Part shown: positions 12,314-23,343 of the stretch, piece by piece | Layout of the letters: every line of letters starts with the position of its first letter | Position numbering within the stretch: the stretch's first letter is position 1 | Assembly: GCA_914767715.1 (NCBI GenBank) | Contig: OU612075.1 | Location: 21,204,001-21,268,000 of the forward strand | Length of the DNA: 64,000 nt | Reading direction: 5' to 3' | Origin: Membranipora membranacea | Taxonomy: Eukaryota > Bryozoa > Gymnolaemata > Cheilostomatida > Membraniporidae | Program-made: the position numbers and the translations under genes | The notes under the pieces: model-generated | What the model was told of the DNA's origin: nothing | The model's database searches: none | The model's input: only the letters and a program-made list of their open reading frames with translations

Positions 12314-12484
12314 AAGACTACCCAAAGACCGATGCATGTTTAGTCAGGCAGTTACTTATAATAAAGTTATGTCAGATTCGATTCATGCCAAGAAGAACAT
12401 CAAATTTTGTACCATGCAAATCTGACACAACTTTATCATAAGTAACTGCCTGACATAAACATGCATTGGTCTTTGGGTAGTCTT
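12314..12484. mobile_element. 171-bp foldback (MITE-like) element
   Basis: Arms of about 70 bp are nearly exact inverted repeats (AAGACTACCCAAAGACC at the left end, its complement at the right end) around a spacer of about 40 bp. TA flanks each side (12312-12313 and 12485-12486). It lies next to the A3 relic, so it may have helped break that copy. No coding capacity. Confidence 0.75.
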
Positions 12485-12589
12485 TAATGATACTTATATT
12501 CATCTAATGGACCATCGTATGACATATGAATCATCATATATCAGTAAATCCTGTTCATATGCACTGTAAAAATTAAATGAATCCAATCA

Positions 12590-13296
12590 AACATGACCCC
12601 ACTAGGCTATGTGAGGGTACCACATCACCACATGTGGCTCTTACTGAATACCATATATTTATATATACTTTAATGGCATAAATATCATTTGTTTAAAATG
12701 TTTTTCAGAATAAGCCAGAAGAGAAGAAAGCAAAGCAATACTTGGTCAAAAAATTTTGAAACGCTTAACATTCAATGATGAACGAATATGTCGTTGTATG
12801 TCATGGAAAGTGCAAGCAGTGCTATTGTCTAGCGTAATAATAATAATAATGAGTTTTTTTATATACCGCTTAATGTAAGCCACAATGGGTACTTCTAAGC
12901 GGTGAACATTGCATCATTACCGCCCCGGTCACTGGGTCCAAGCACTCCATAGCCATAGCAGTATTATTAGTGTGGAGTTTTAGATTATCTCTCAAATTGA
13001 GGTTTGTCTAAGTGGTAAAAAAAAGTTCACTGCTAATGAGTTTCCTGGTTGAGAAATGGTCCACATAATTTTTTGTATTAATAAAAAGTGACGCAACATG
13101 TCAACACTGTCAGGCTGTCACAAGACTGCACAATTATTTGATTATCAATGATAACGTAAGAAAATTTGTGGGATTTCCTCAGGGTCATTTTTTGCATATT
13201 ATTTTTTATACACATTAATTCACATCTTTGACAAAATATCAACAGATTTTTTTGCCAGTTCTAATAAGGATATTGAAGGGTGAACAAGGGAACAGG
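12590..13296 (+). promoter_or_regulatory. A4 upstream block and likely non-coding first exon
   Basis: Shares ordered motifs with the A1 and A2 upstream blocks: GGGTACCACATCACC, CTGGTTGAGAAATG, AACATGTCAACACTGTCAGG, TTTTTTGCATATTA, then GCCAGTTC and GGATATTGAAGGGTGAAC ending in CAG at about 13,294-13,296. The base run after it is GTCAAC rather than the GTAAGT seen before A2, so the donor of this putative exon is weakened. Bases 12,828-12,842 hold a short (AAT)n run. Confidence 0.5.
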
Positions 13297-13594
13297 TCAA
13301 CACCAGTATATTTTTGACGGTTCACTGACAGTTGATGGTACAGACTGCCTCATACTTCAGTTTAGCAATATTTATTGCATTTTTTGTCAGCATTACAAAA
13401 CAAAAACTGAAAATCAGTCTCAGACTATTTTTAATTTTTTATCAAAAATGTTGAATCTGCATCTATAAAGGCCTGCTGAGTGCTATATATATATATAGTG
13501 ATATGTTGTGCTAGGTCTCATTCATTTTGTCAAAGAAATAACTTGAAGTTTTTACAGTACATGCCACTTGTTTGTTGCTGCGCATTGCAGATTG

Positions 13595-16163
13595 ATGATG
13601 GCAAACGGCACCAATATGACCGCTCCTGTCAATGACGAGTTCATGATCGGTGAAGAATTGACAACGGTTTATTCTGCATGGGTCCACTTGGGTATCCTGA
13701 TATTAGGAATGATAACTAATCCGATTATATTATTTGTTCTAAGCCGTAAGAAGAACGGAAGTAAGTAATTGCAGTAGTGGATATCGCTGATGATGATTTG
13801 TTATGTGACTACGGTAATAAAAATGATAACCTAATTTGCGGGGAATTATATTTCAGCAACACAGGCACTTGAAAACAATCCTTGATTTTAATAAAGTAGA
13901 AAAGATCTTGTTAAAATCAGTCATAGCTTAAATTAACCTGAACCTGCACAACAAATACAGGTCAGCTCAACCGTGGTGTCTTAAAAGTCTAAAGGCTATC
14001 TTAATTTTCAATTCATTGGAAACTACTTTTAAGACCTTGGCATAAATATATTTCTGTTTAATTAATAGGTGAGGCATCAAGAATCATGCTGATTTTTCTG
14101 GCAGTGGCAGACATGGGATGTCTTCTGACAAACTTCTTTTTTAGTGTGATTCCTCATTTGACAGACCCAAATTGGTTTCCAGTAAGTTACTATGAAAATG
14201 AAATTACAGTATCTTTCTTGTTTGGCAATCATTAACCATTTTGTTTCAAAGACTCATGCCAATCTTTTCTCCGGTGCAGCAAACAGCAAACTTTATGTCT
14301 GTTTGTTATGTATAGTTTTGAGTCTATAACTGTCTAAGACTGTGTACTGGTAAATGCTTTGAAGTTTAAGAAACTTGATGTTGAAATCAGATCATTACAC
14401 AAAATTGCAACATTGGCTGCCAAAACAAGTTTGTTGCTCTCGAGACTTTGTCATGTACGGTATGCACTGTGATCGCTATTGATATTTTTACAGGTCCTTA
14501 CAACAGCGCTGGCATGCCGAGTCGGAAAAGTTGTACAATTATGCGTTCTCACAACCTCGCCATGGTATATCATTCTGGTGACACTAGAACGATTCGCGGT
14601 AGTATACTATCCACTTAAGGTAAGTCTTCAAGACAACAAAAAATGAACAAAAACAACAAAATATTGATCACTTTGAAATCCCATTCATTTAAAGAATGAG
14701 ATTGGCAAATTTACATTCACCGGTAAGAGAAGTGCAAGTGCTCCAGGAACTATCTACCGGTGTATAATTACAACAAAAAATCAAAAACTTCAAAAACAAT
14801 ACCAAATTTTGACACGACCTTGATATTCTACTTGTGAGAGAAATGACAATGACACTCTTATGTTTACAGGCAAGAACACTCTTTACACAAAAGAAAACAA
14901 TAATAATATGCAGTCTCATCCCTGTGGTGTTCCTTGTGCTGTACTCATCTTTCTCACAGTCCTATGGTGTACTGGTCGAGGGGGAGAAGACGATATGCAT
15001 ACACGCCGTGGACAAACAAGAACATCACAAGGCAGTGAATAATCTCTGGAACATCTTGTATGCTTACATCCCCATCATAGCATTGTTATGCTTTAACACT
15101 GCCACAATAGTGAGACTGAGAAAGGTGAACGAAATTCACAGATCTTTGACCCAACAGCATAAAGATCTATCCAGAAGTGGTGATATCATGACAATGGAAA
15201 TTGAAACTGAGATCTCAACAGTGGCCTACACGATGGAGAACGACAATTTTTCTTACAATATGACAACAGAGAGCCAAGAACGACCAAACCCAGCGACCCA
15301 TCAGGAGTCACCTCCGACCTTATCGGAGGATAAACTCAGCATTGAAGAAGGTGTGCGGTAAGTATTTCAACCATGTACGACTGATTAAGTATGCTGTCAA
15401 AACAGAGGAAAGAGATTTGGGTGAAATAAACACAAAACAGTATAAAAGTTACAATCTACAAAATTCTATTCATCATTCTGCTTTTGTAGCCCATATTGAA
15501 ATCTATTTCTGCGTCAAACTAAAAGCAGAATACAAAAATGAGCCTATGAAACTTTAAAATAATGACCACTGAGTTATTTTGGCTGACCCCAACAGTCTGC
15601 ATCAGGGTATTATATCAGCAGAATCGTTAGCGTGGAAAATTGGACGTTCCCAAGCGTTTCCCCAGATAGCGATACCTATTGAGAGCAAGTAATATTTAAT
15701 CTGTAATTTGCGTTGCGATGACTTTTTACTGTTGCTCAGAGATTTAAGCAAAACCACAAAGTGCAAGAATCCACTAATGCTTCATAGTCGCATCATTTGC
15801 CGCATCATTGACCCCTTTTTTTGCGAGGCCAAATTATGCTACTAGAAGGCCAATGGTGGGTTGGCGACAGCAACTGTTAAACCAGATTGAAAATAATTTA
15901 ATGTTGTAATAAATTATTGCAGAACGGCGACCAGGTTTGTTTTGGGAGCTTCCATAGCTTTTCTCATCCTAATGACACCAAGAGGAGTAACTTACATGAA
16001 AGCATTCATTGGATCCAACACCTTCAAATTTTCTGATGACACACACGAAGCAGCTGATATGATAGCCTGGTGGTTACGGTATGTAAACCACTCAATTAAC
16101 TTCTTTGATACGTACTGGCTCACAATAAGTTCAGGTTTACTTCATAGAGGAAGGAATTGTTAA
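13595..16163 (+). CDS. Clade A GPCR A4, frameshifted at end of TM7
   Basis: Exons: 13595-13760, 14069-14181, 14494-14619, 14870-15357, 15923-16163. The receptor is intact from a short N-terminus with NMT sequons through TM1, TM2 (LAVADMGCLL), TM3 (ERF), TM4, ECL2 Cys (TICIH), TM5, ICL3 and TM6 (LMTPRG). In TM7, after NHSINFF, one base is missing near 16,107-16,110 compared with A2. The reading then shifts to DTYWLTISSGL and stops at 16,163, losing the IY and the FRFTS end. The old frame still shows the family tail and TAG just upstream, so the loss is recent or a sequencing error. As read, it makes about 377 aa with an altered end and perhaps no function. Confidence 0.88.
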
Positions 16164-16393
16164 TTGAGATTACATCTGTGTGTGATACATGTTAGAATAA
16201 AAGTTCTATAACAATATACAGGTAATTATATATAAAATATATATACATAATATATATATAACATCTCATTTACAGTCACTTGCAGTATTATTATATTATT
16301 TGTTGCAATAAATCTAAACTACTCAATCAACTTCTTTTATTTACTCACAAGCACAACACAACCTAAATGATTTGGCTAGACCTATAACAATTA

Positions 16394-17015
16394 TGATACC
16401 AGCGTTCACCGATTTGGAAATTTCATATACCGTAGGAAAGCTGCTGAGCTACTGATTGCTCATCAAAAAACGTCATTGGATTACGTTGCGTCATTTTATC
16501 GGAGAAATGAGGCCGAAAAGGCTGTATATAGCAAAGTGGATGGCTGCGCTACATTGATTGCTAGAAAGTTCTAAACGGGTTACATTCATTCTTAGAGACA
16601 TAGTTCATCCTAATTTTAGGTTGAAAATAATATTTGATGAGCCCAAAATGGCTTTTTACGTCACGTCATAATGCATGTGGTTTTTTAACTTTGATGATAT
16701 AATGCAAAGTTTTAAGCAACGATTTGAGACAGTTCGGATAAAAAAGGGCCAAATTTTTTGCTTTTTTCCACTATATTGCTGTTTAAATGACACACACCAC
16801 AAATTTCAGCAGTATATCACATGTATCAATATCAGCATAGACCATCAAATGTATCTACCTTTGCAGCCATCTACTTTGCTATAAACAGCCTTTTCGGCCT
16901 CCGATAAAATGACGCAACGTAATCCAATCATGTTTTTGATGAGCAATTAGCAATCAGTAGCATAGCAGCTTCCCAACGGTATATAAAATGTCCAAATCGG
17001 TCAATGCTGGTATCA
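16394..17015. mobile_element. 622-bp inverted-repeat element, TA flanks
   Basis: Ends are long inverted repeats of about 150-160 bp. The left begins TGATACCAGCGTTCACCGA, the right ends GTCAATGCTGGTATCA, and the arms pair on through GATTGCTCATCAAAAA and GGCCGAAAAGGCTG. TA flanks both sides (16392-16393 and 17016-17017), which fits a Tc1/mariner-type non-autonomous element. No transposase is present between the arms. Confidence 0.78.
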
Positions 17016-17219
17016 TAACCTTAAACATATTAAAACATTCAAGTGGGGTTAAATGTTTTTGTTTACATGTTTTGTACGGTAATATTTATTCCATCATTTA
17101 AAGCTATGTATAAGCTCATTTCAACAGCAGATAATACTTCATCAGTCAGACTGTATCTACTTAACATATCGATTATATTTTTTGTGTGTTCATCTACCAC
17201 CCGTCTATAATTCCTGTTG

Positions 17220-17444
17220 TTACGCCATTGGGGACAGTATTATCCAGAAATAATCCAAATGACACAATAAAGTTTTAACTAAGGCAATCACATCACCAAA
17301 AGATTAGTGGTTTATCTTCTTCGCTTAATCACTGTCTGCGAATCAAAGATTGTGGAATATTGACTTTTTTGTTTTTATTTAATGGATCTTATTGTCTTTC
17401 ATATCATTTCACAAAAATATATTATAGGGGTAGCAAGTGTCCAG
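17220..17444 (+). promoter_or_regulatory. A5 upstream block and likely non-coding first exon
   Basis: Matches the relic block at 5430-5640 (CCAGAAATAATCCAAA, CACAATAAA, CACCAAAAG, TTGTCTTTC-TATCATTT). It ends GTGTCCAG at 17,444 before GTAAGTATT, a strong donor. An acceptor TTTGCAG sits three bases before the A5 ATG. This block is unlike the A1/A2/A4 type, so clade A has two upstream types. Confidence 0.5.
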
Positions 17445-17689
17445 GTAAGTATTCAACATAAACTTTATCTTACATCATAGGAGAATGTTCGCATACTTCT
17501 GTCATACATTCATTGCTATGATTGCGAATCATCTTACTCTATCAATGCAAGGTTTATCGACGCTTTGAGTTTTCTGGCAAAATTTAGTGTCATCAATGCA
17601 ATAATGCGCATCAAATTTCCACAAACTAAATTAAATGTGATAGATGACTTGTAAAGGGTTTCATTATCTGTACTGTGACTTTGCAGAAG

Positions 17690-19789
17690 ATGGCAAACAC
17701 AACCAATATGACAGCACAAGTTGAGGATGTTTTCTCAATTAGAGCAGAAGTGGTCGCGATATCACCATGGGTTCACTTGGGTATTTTGATAGTAGGAATT
17801 ATAACTAATCTGATGATATTGTTTGTTCTGAGCCGCAGGAAGATCGGAAGTAAGTTTTGCATCATTACTTTGTAATGAAATGATGGAATGAAATGATGAA
17901 ATAAGTGGTTTATAAAAATGATGATTGCTGTAGAACAAATGATACTATTTTGGCATTATAACATGCAAAATAGTGTTGTCCATGATTTCCTTCAGGTACC
18001 CACTATGCTGTCAAATGTTGATAAACATCGATGATTAAATATTATTGTTATTATTTTGCACAGGTGAGGCATCGAGAATCATGCTGATGTATCTGGCAGT
18101 GGCCGACATGGGATGTCTTCTGGCAGACTTCTTCTATCATATCATACCTCATCTCACAAATCCTAACTGGTTCCAAGTGAGTGGCTAGGAAAGTAAGCTT
18201 TATGATAGGAATTAAAATGAAAAAATGTAAGGGGTCAATAGCAGGGACAATGTAGTATAAAATCTAGTATTATATGACCATTAATTGTCTAGCTTCTAGT
18301 TTTCTTCCCATTGTTGTAATGTCTCTTAAATAATGATTTAGCTACCATTATTCAGTGTTTTATGTAAACTAATACTAACTAAATTATTTGTGAATTTTGC
18401 AAGCTTTTTCCTGGATTTTCAGGTTTTTCACACCTCGCTGGCCTGTCAGATTGGAGGCGCAGTGACACTGGGGATACTGACATCCTCTCCATGGTATATC
18501 ATTCTGGTGACCCTAGAGAGATTCACTGTTGTGTACTTCCCACTAAAGGTATAAGTTAAGTTTCTCTTGGCGGGTTATACATCTGCCACAACACTAGCTT
18601 GGAGTTATGATTGTACTCCTTCCGCAATACTGAGCGATTAAAGAAACCCAGTAGCACAGATCTAAGAAATGCTAAACTCTGTTATAGTCGATATAATATT
18701 ATGATATTGAGAGTTTTTCTTAAAATCAAAACCAGTACAATCTAGTAGAAACATAGAAGGACATAACCTAAAATTCGATGATGTTCATCACACATGACCC
18801 AGTGAGAAGTCGTTTTCCTACATTTCACTACTTCTTTTATTTATACAGGCAAGAGAAATCTTCACACGCAAGAAAACACTGATAATGTGCTGCCTCATTC
18901 CAGTGGTGTTCCTCATGCTGTTCTCGTTCTATTCAAACTCTATACAAATGGATGTAGAAGGAGGGAAGACACGGTGCATTAAAACAGACCCAGCTCAACT
19001 GATATATGTCTGGCAGGCGCTGTATGTATTCATTCCAGTTCTAGCACTGATCTGTTTTAACACAGCTACTATAGTTAGGCTAAGGAAGATCAACAGGATT
19101 CATAAAACTATGGCAATACAACATGAAGCCCTGTCTAAGAGAGGGGTCTCAGTGATAAGGCCGGTGAGTCCGGAGCTATCGTCTGCGGTACACACTATAG
19201 AGAATACTGATTTTTCTAATATAACTTCGGAAACCTTTCGAGGAGAAACAACTACAAATCAACAATCACCATCCATCTCTTCAGGAGGCAAACTAAGCGT
19301 TAAAACAGGTGTTCGGTGAGTCTTTAATCCAGCAACCAGTCATGCTTGCACATCTTTTCAGTAGAGTACTTATAGAGATTGTCAGCAGAGTATCTCAATA
19401 TTTGGATGCTTTAAAAATAAAAAAACCATGTGCCAGCAAACTAGATTATCACTCAATTCTGTCAGCTGACACTTAACATGTAGCATTACCAAGTCTTTTG
19501 AGTTGTGGAATAGTTTAATGCTGGACAAGAAATAATGTCTCTCAATGTTTGTAGAAGGGCAACCAGAATGGTTTTGGCAGCGTCTGTGACATTTATCATC
19601 CTGATGATGCCGAGAGGAGTATCGTGTATGAAAGCTTTCATAGAAAACAAACCACATGATGGATTATTGTTCAAGACTGATTCACATCTAATAACTGAAA
19701 TGGTATCCTGGTGGTTAAAAAACCTAAACCATTCAATTAATTTCATTATTTACGTCTTGGCACACAAGAAATTCCGATTTACTTCTTAG
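17690..19789 (+). CDS. Clade A GPCR A5, intact, 366 aa
   Basis: Exons: 17690-17849, 18064-18176, 18423-18548, 18849-19315, 19555-19789. The ATG lies three bases after a TTTGCAG acceptor. Approximate layout: N-terminus 1-28 with NTT and NMT sequons; TM1 29-50; TM2 57-80; NWF loop; TM3 97-122 with CQIG and ERF; TM4 143-160; ECL2 Cys in TRCIK; TM5 190-212; ICL3 213-289; TM6 293-315 with LMMPRG; TM7 336-355 with NHSINFIIY; end KKFRFTS. It is the most diverged clade A member in ICL3, yet it keeps ENTDFS where A2 has ENDDFS. TM4 has Phe/Leu instead of the usual Trp. Ligand and G protein cannot be inferred. Confidence 0.94.
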
Positions 19790-20565
19790 ATACTGTTTTT
19801 GATTTGAATCATATCATAAAGATGCATGGAAAACTTGGCATAACGATGACACCATGACCATCACTTCACAGATATAATGTATAATCTTAATTCCATGAAA
19901 CATTCCCATATATGCTCAGATTCTTTTAACCAGATTACAATTTTCGTAGACAATCGTAGTTTTAAACTGTTGTTTGTGCGTAGATACCCAGTGGTTACCT
20001 AATCATGTTCACCTGTAACAAACTGTCCGAATTGAATCCAGATTTTTAAACCGGTTCATTTCTTTTAGTGTAATATCTATCAATCACATAGAGAAAATTT
20101 TTTTCTCCCAAATAGTTATTATTTCTGTGCATACATATATTTTTCTTTTTTTGGTTTATGATGGTAATTTTTGTTTGTTTATAACATACTTATATACAAT
20201 ATATATATATTATGATGACCTCAATAAAAACGCACAATAACAATAATAATCATTTTTCATTATAAATTTTTGTCATGCATGATGTCTAATTTTAATTTAA
20301 TGCCTTTTGTATGTATCTTATAGAGCTTGAAACAATAAATACAAATCGTAAAAGCGGAGATCTGTTTTTCTCTTGCCCAGGGTTCAAAGAAATGAGTCAC
20401 CGTAGGACTTTTTCATATCTCATACTGCCGTGATATGATGAATTATCGGCGAAACTTTTTATATGAAGTTACGCACTTCTCATCAATAATCGCCTCAGGA
20501 GACATATGTCAGAGACTTACCCTAATATTATAGACGACAGAAATTTCTAATTATTTATTACTGTA
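19790..20565. other. A5 3' flank
   Basis: Probable 3' UTR and intergenic DNA; AATAAA occurs near 20,223 and 20,333. A short TA repeat lies near 20,200. No genes were recognised. Confidence 0.5.
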
Positions 20566-20885
20566 ATACCTCACCTATAAGACGTGACTTACTAGTGAAG
20601 GCGGCTGTAAGAGAGGAGCATATAGGCGCGGCTATCATTTGAAGCATTTTTATATTTATATTGGACCAAATCCGCAACCTTTAAGCAAGGCCGAATAGCT
20701 CAGTGTGTAGAGCATCTGCTTTGTAAACACGGTGCAAATTGTAAGATGTGTTTGAATCCCAATGAGGTCAATGATTTTTTCAAAGGGGTGCCTTATAGCT
20801 GTGGGGTGCTTTATAACTGGAGCATTTTTATTTTTTCTGAGGGAGGTGCTTCACTTATAAGTCTGCTGTCTTATAAGTGAGGTAT
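20566..20885. mobile_element. 320-bp inverted-repeat element with an internal tRNA-like module
   Basis: Ends ATACCTCACCTATAAGAC and GTCTTATAAGTGAGGTAT are inverted repeats of about 18 bp flanked by TA on both sides (20564-20565 and 20886-20887). Inside, about 20,693-20,774, is a tRNA-like sequence with an A box (TAGCTCAGTGTGTAGAGC), a D-arm pair GCTC/GAGC, a TTTGTAA anticodon-loop-like run and a B box (GTTTGAATCCC). The anticodon and acceptor stems do not pair well, so it is not a working tRNA. It looks like pol III promoter DNA captured by a MITE. Confidence 0.65.
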
Positions 20886-23343
20886 TACGATATTAAATTT
20901 GTCAATTATATAGAAATAGATAACATTATCTAATAAATATGCTGCTTGAATAATATATATAACTTTGATGTAACATGACTTGGAGGACGATTTTTGGGAT
21001 CAAAGAATGATATATTAACAAATTAAGGTTGTCAAAAATGCCTTTTTAGAAACACATTGCAACCAAAGATAAGAGGCATCTAAATCACCCGAATCTTGCA
21101 ATACATCCAAAGATAAATATCTCTTAGGACAGAGAACACATAATATAGATCTGAGTTGGCTATCCTGTCAATGACACCTCTATTTTTTATGTTTTGGATT
21201 GCCCAGATGTCAGGTTGTACCCAGTACCAATAATCTTGATTAATAACTATAGTGCTTCTCTTCCTAATCACTCAATGTATTGTTATGACTGCGAAAAGAA
21301 AAAATTAAATATTTCTTCATAACTGATATCCGATTATTTCTCACATTGTTACTAATGTTTTTTTGGCATTGATTCTTTTTGTTTATTGCACAATTGTGAC
21401 ATGAATTCTTTCGCAAAAAAATTCAGATCAACAAAAAATGATGTAGAATTAAGAATCAGCAATTTACATAGTCATGTGAATGTCAATAGGTAAAGTGGTA
21501 CCAGGTAGAGATCTGATATTGATGATTTATGAAATTTATGAGAATTACTCATTTTTTGACGTTTAACTTTGTACCAGAGACTGTTTGTTTGGTTATTTTT
21601 ATCTCCAAATTTTCAAATACATGTATATTTGGTCTATGTGCACTTTTTAATATATATTCAAAATTCAAGTGATCAAAGTTGTCCTCTTTCTTGCCGTAGG
21701 GACATTACCCTTATTTTGTTTTGCCTTTTTGACACAAAGATGAGCGAGCGGTCCACAAGTCTCTAATGTTATTGAGAATAGTGCGATGAGGGGAAATAGG
21801 GCAAATCATGCTATTTTGAGATCTCCCTAATCACTCATTAAACTTTTCCACAACAATTTGTGCCGTTGAGGGATGGCAACTGATTGATCACCAACAAGGT
21901 ATTATGACTATTAGTATTTAATTGAAAAACCTAATTGCTAATAAATTCCTCTGGTCTAAATTTGGCAAGTTAAAAATGGTAAAAATAAATCAAACTTGTT
22001 AATCATTGATAGTAGTGAATGTACTAACCACAACCCTGGTTAGCTTTAATATACATCAGGTATGAATGTCATAACATAAATATATCATACCTATGACTTA
22101 TTTTACTACTATTTTACTATTTTGCTGCTTAATAATTTATCGTTCTGCGATCTCTAATAAATAATATTTTTGGGTGGAGCTAGGAATTTGCAAAAACTGC
22201 TTTTGTTTCTTATTTTGTCTCATCAATAAGGCTCTTGAGCATTGGAATGCAAGGTATTGTTTTTGACACTTCCTGATCATATGTAAAAAATGGAACGCCA
22301 AGATATCTCGAAGGAATCCTGACACACCATATTTTTATTGCAACATTTTACAGAGTGTGTAAAAAGCTCACCAAGTTTTCAAATTAGAGCTTTTTATAGG
22401 GATTTTAAATGCGGCAACAAAACGCTCATCATTTGAAAAGAACGACCTCATGCTGTGAGGAAACTGAGCAGCACAATTTGTATTACTGATGGATGGTGTT
22501 CAGGCTTACTCCTCCTCTATCTGAATAAACAACCATGATCGATTGTCAAGGAAGTGATTAATTTTAAATTTCCAATTACGTCAACGACAGATAATATCAG
22601 TAAGGATTAACCTGATTAACACCCACTGATGTATTATGATCTCTTGTATGTCTGTTTAACGGCCTGAAACTAAGATTAAGTTCTGCCAACACCTTATGTT
22701 AGTAGCATACTGTAGTTTGTTTCCCTGTGCTAAGTACAAGTTAATTGATGCATACTTCGCCTAACAAAAGATGAGTGGACGCTGATACCTGAACAATACC
22801 ACAGATAACTAACTCCATGCACTGGCTATATAAATATTAGTTATTCTACTTAGTTATTCATACTAAAGTTCCTTCCAGGCTATAGGAGTTATTTAGGCTA
22901 TACGAGGGAGGTATGGTTTGGCCTCTAAACCCTTGTCTTAGAAACTCATTCGGCATACCATAATAAGATGTGTACTCAGCCATTCAGATATTTGGATAAG
23001 TATTCAAATACCTATTTATTTCCATTTATCGAATATTATTTTTATCATTTACAGTCTGATATCGAAGAAGATTCACGTGTGTCAATATCGATGAATTGTT
23101 GTACTCATGTGGATTGTTACCTGAGACTAATAAAGATTAATTGGGTGGCAGTGATTGGCCAAATGCGTGATTCATACAATCAAATTAATTTATGGTCGGA
23201 TTATTTTCTTTTACTAGTTTTTACAGTACACATCCCTACACATAGTAGTAGGTGAGAGGATTAGGAGGAGAATGCTTCTGGATCTCAGATTGTTTCAAAG
23301 TACAATCACCTTGTCATATGCGTCTTGAGAGAAACTAACAGTC
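20886..23343. other. Intergenic region between receptor clades A and B
   Basis: About 2.5 kb with no recognisable exon on either strand. AT-rich with scattered short open frames that have no family features. It separates the two receptor clades and is the longest receptor-free gap inside the array. Confidence 0.5.

Noticed and set aside
16675-16884. Small gene inside the 622-bp element
   Set aside because: AT-rich chance frame between long inverted repeats; no transposase motif.
20693-20774. Functional tRNA-Thr gene
   Set aside because: A and B boxes are present, but the anticodon and acceptor stems do not pair and the segment sits inside an inverted-repeat element.
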